Positions 5,227-5,641 of a stretch of DNA of 5,641 nt are shown here, in pieces (position 1 is the first letter of the stretch; every line of letters begins with the position of its first letter). Source of the DNA: Firmicutes bacterium UBA4874 (GTDB lineage: Bacteria > Bacillota > Clostridia > Caldicoprobacterales > DTU083). Below the pieces are notes generated by a model. It was given only the letters and a program-made list of their open reading frames with translations, ran no database searches and was not told the DNA's origin. Position numbers and translations under genes: made by a program. The stretch lies in the NCBI GenBank assembly GCA_002399435.1, contig DHDO01000040.1, forward strand, positions 4,254 to 9,894. Reading direction: 5' to 3'.

Positions 5227-5236
5227 AAGGAAGTGG
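5227..5236 (+). promoter_or_regulatory. Ribosome binding site of the tape-measure fragment ORF
   Basis: AAAGGAAGTGG precedes the ATG at 5241, with the AAGGAA core eight bases from it. An in-frame TAA at 5223-5225 lies just upstream, so the ORF cannot extend to the left. The site makes it plausible that the fragment is translated. Confidence 0.5.
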
Positions 5237-5240
5237 TTTT

Positions 5241-5558
5241 ATGCCAAGTGAAAATGATCTTTCCGGTAAGGTTGTCTTCAATGAAGCAATCACAAAACTC
5301 GGTGGATTGAAAAACGAAATTGACCGCGACGCTCTCGCCATGCAGTTGTTTGGAAAATCAGCAATGAACCTCAATTCGCTGATCAAAGCAGGAGGGGCTG
5401 AGCTTAAAAAAATGGCCGACGAGGCCAAAAAGAACGGCGCGGTCATGAGTAACGATGCTGTTTTCGGGCTCGATATTTTGGCGTGTTTCTGCAACTTATT
5501 CCGCGCTTTGCTGACTACATATTTGCTCAAGGGCAGTTATGCATTCTTCCGCTTGTAG
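5241..5558 (+). pseudogene. Isolated fragment of a phage tail tape measure protein
   Basis: The 105-codon ORF contains about 70 residues typical of an internal segment of TP901-like phage tail tape measure proteins: VFNEAITKLGGLKNEIDRDA, then AMQLFGKSAMNLNSLIKAGG, then a helical ADEAKKNGAVMSNDAV (positions about 12-75). Such proteins are usually many hundreds of residues long and set tail length, so this is a small piece. Similarity stops near Asp78 (about 5474). The remaining residues (LACFCNLFRALLTTYL and on) are read antisense to a converging partial gene and are unlike the family. An upstream stop and a reasonable ribosome binding site give it a start of its own. It is most likely prophage debris. 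A selected mini-protein that interferes with tail assembly is a more speculative alternative. Confidence 0.75.
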
Positions 5559-5641
5559 ATAGGCGAGGCCGACGTTATCTGTCTTTTTATTTAAAAATGG
5601 CACGTAAACAACTGGCTGATTCACATCCTTGACTGTTATCC
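5496..5641 (-). CDS. Partial CDS at right edge, C-terminal end, unrecognised
   Basis: A minus frame enters from the right edge and runs 47 codons to TAA at 5496-5498. It includes DVNQPVVYVPFLNKKTDNVG, then a helical tail LAYLQAEECITALEQ ending in CSQQSAE. The composition looks like real protein: charged, with a strand-like VVYVPFL followed by an amphipathic helix. I do not recognise it. It converges on the tape-measure fragment and overlaps the non-homologous end of that ORF. Its start lies outside the window, so its length and family cannot be judged. Confidence 0.5.
   Translation of the reverse strand, partial: ITVKDVNQPVVYVPFLNKKTDNVGLAYLQAEECITALEQICSQQSAE

Noticed and set aside
1..5641. 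CRISPR array, insertion sequence or plasmid-type iterons
   Set aside because: No regularly spaced long repeats, no transposase motifs and no terminal inverted repeats were seen. The only tandem repeats are the short ones reported.

Overview
The window looks like a chromosomal segment of a Gram-positive bacterium of the Firmicutes, probably a gut-type Clostridia relative. The evidence is strong AGGAGG-type ribosome binding sites, consensus TTGACA/TATAAT-type promoters, tRNA genes that encode their own CCA, and gene families typical of that group. The family or genus cannot be fixed from this sequence.

Left part (1-2520): a complete COG2509-type FAD-dependent dehydrogenase gene runs rightwards (37-1440). 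A solitary ABC-type AAA ATPase gene converges on it (2291-1479, TTG start). The ATPase has a good promoter (2329-2357) and a three-copy 9-bp tandem repeat just upstream of the -35 box. Overlapping that upstream region is a start-less coding remnant (about 2401-2520), apparently the tail of a lost gene.

Middle (2530-3001): a strong promoter drives a compact tRNA operon, Lys(TTT)-Glu(TTC)-Asp(GTC)-Thr(TGT), closed by a perfect 12-bp-stem terminator at 2969-3001.

Right part (3002-5641): the sequence changes character. It is more AT-rich, almost all genes are on the minus strand, and there are several pieces of phage origin. Reading leftwards from the right edge: an unrecognised partial CDS (5641-5496); a plus-strand ORF holding an isolated piece of a tail tape measure protein (5241-5558); a membrane-anchored glycine-zipper protein gene broken by one frameshift (5178-4568); the last ~52 codons of a LexA/CI-like S24 repressor (to 4396); then two intact, closely spaced genes, a DUF6978-like protein (4356-3916) and a DUF1828/DUF1829 protein (3891-3121). 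I read this as a decayed prophage or integrative element beside tRNA-Thr. No integrase gene is seen, and only the left boundary could lie in the window.

The most interesting unit is the two-gene DUF6978-DUF1828/1829 operon. Both genes are intact with good ribosome binding sites while the phage-derived genes around them are broken. That pattern suggests selected cargo such as a defence, immunity or addiction module. The function is inferred from context only.
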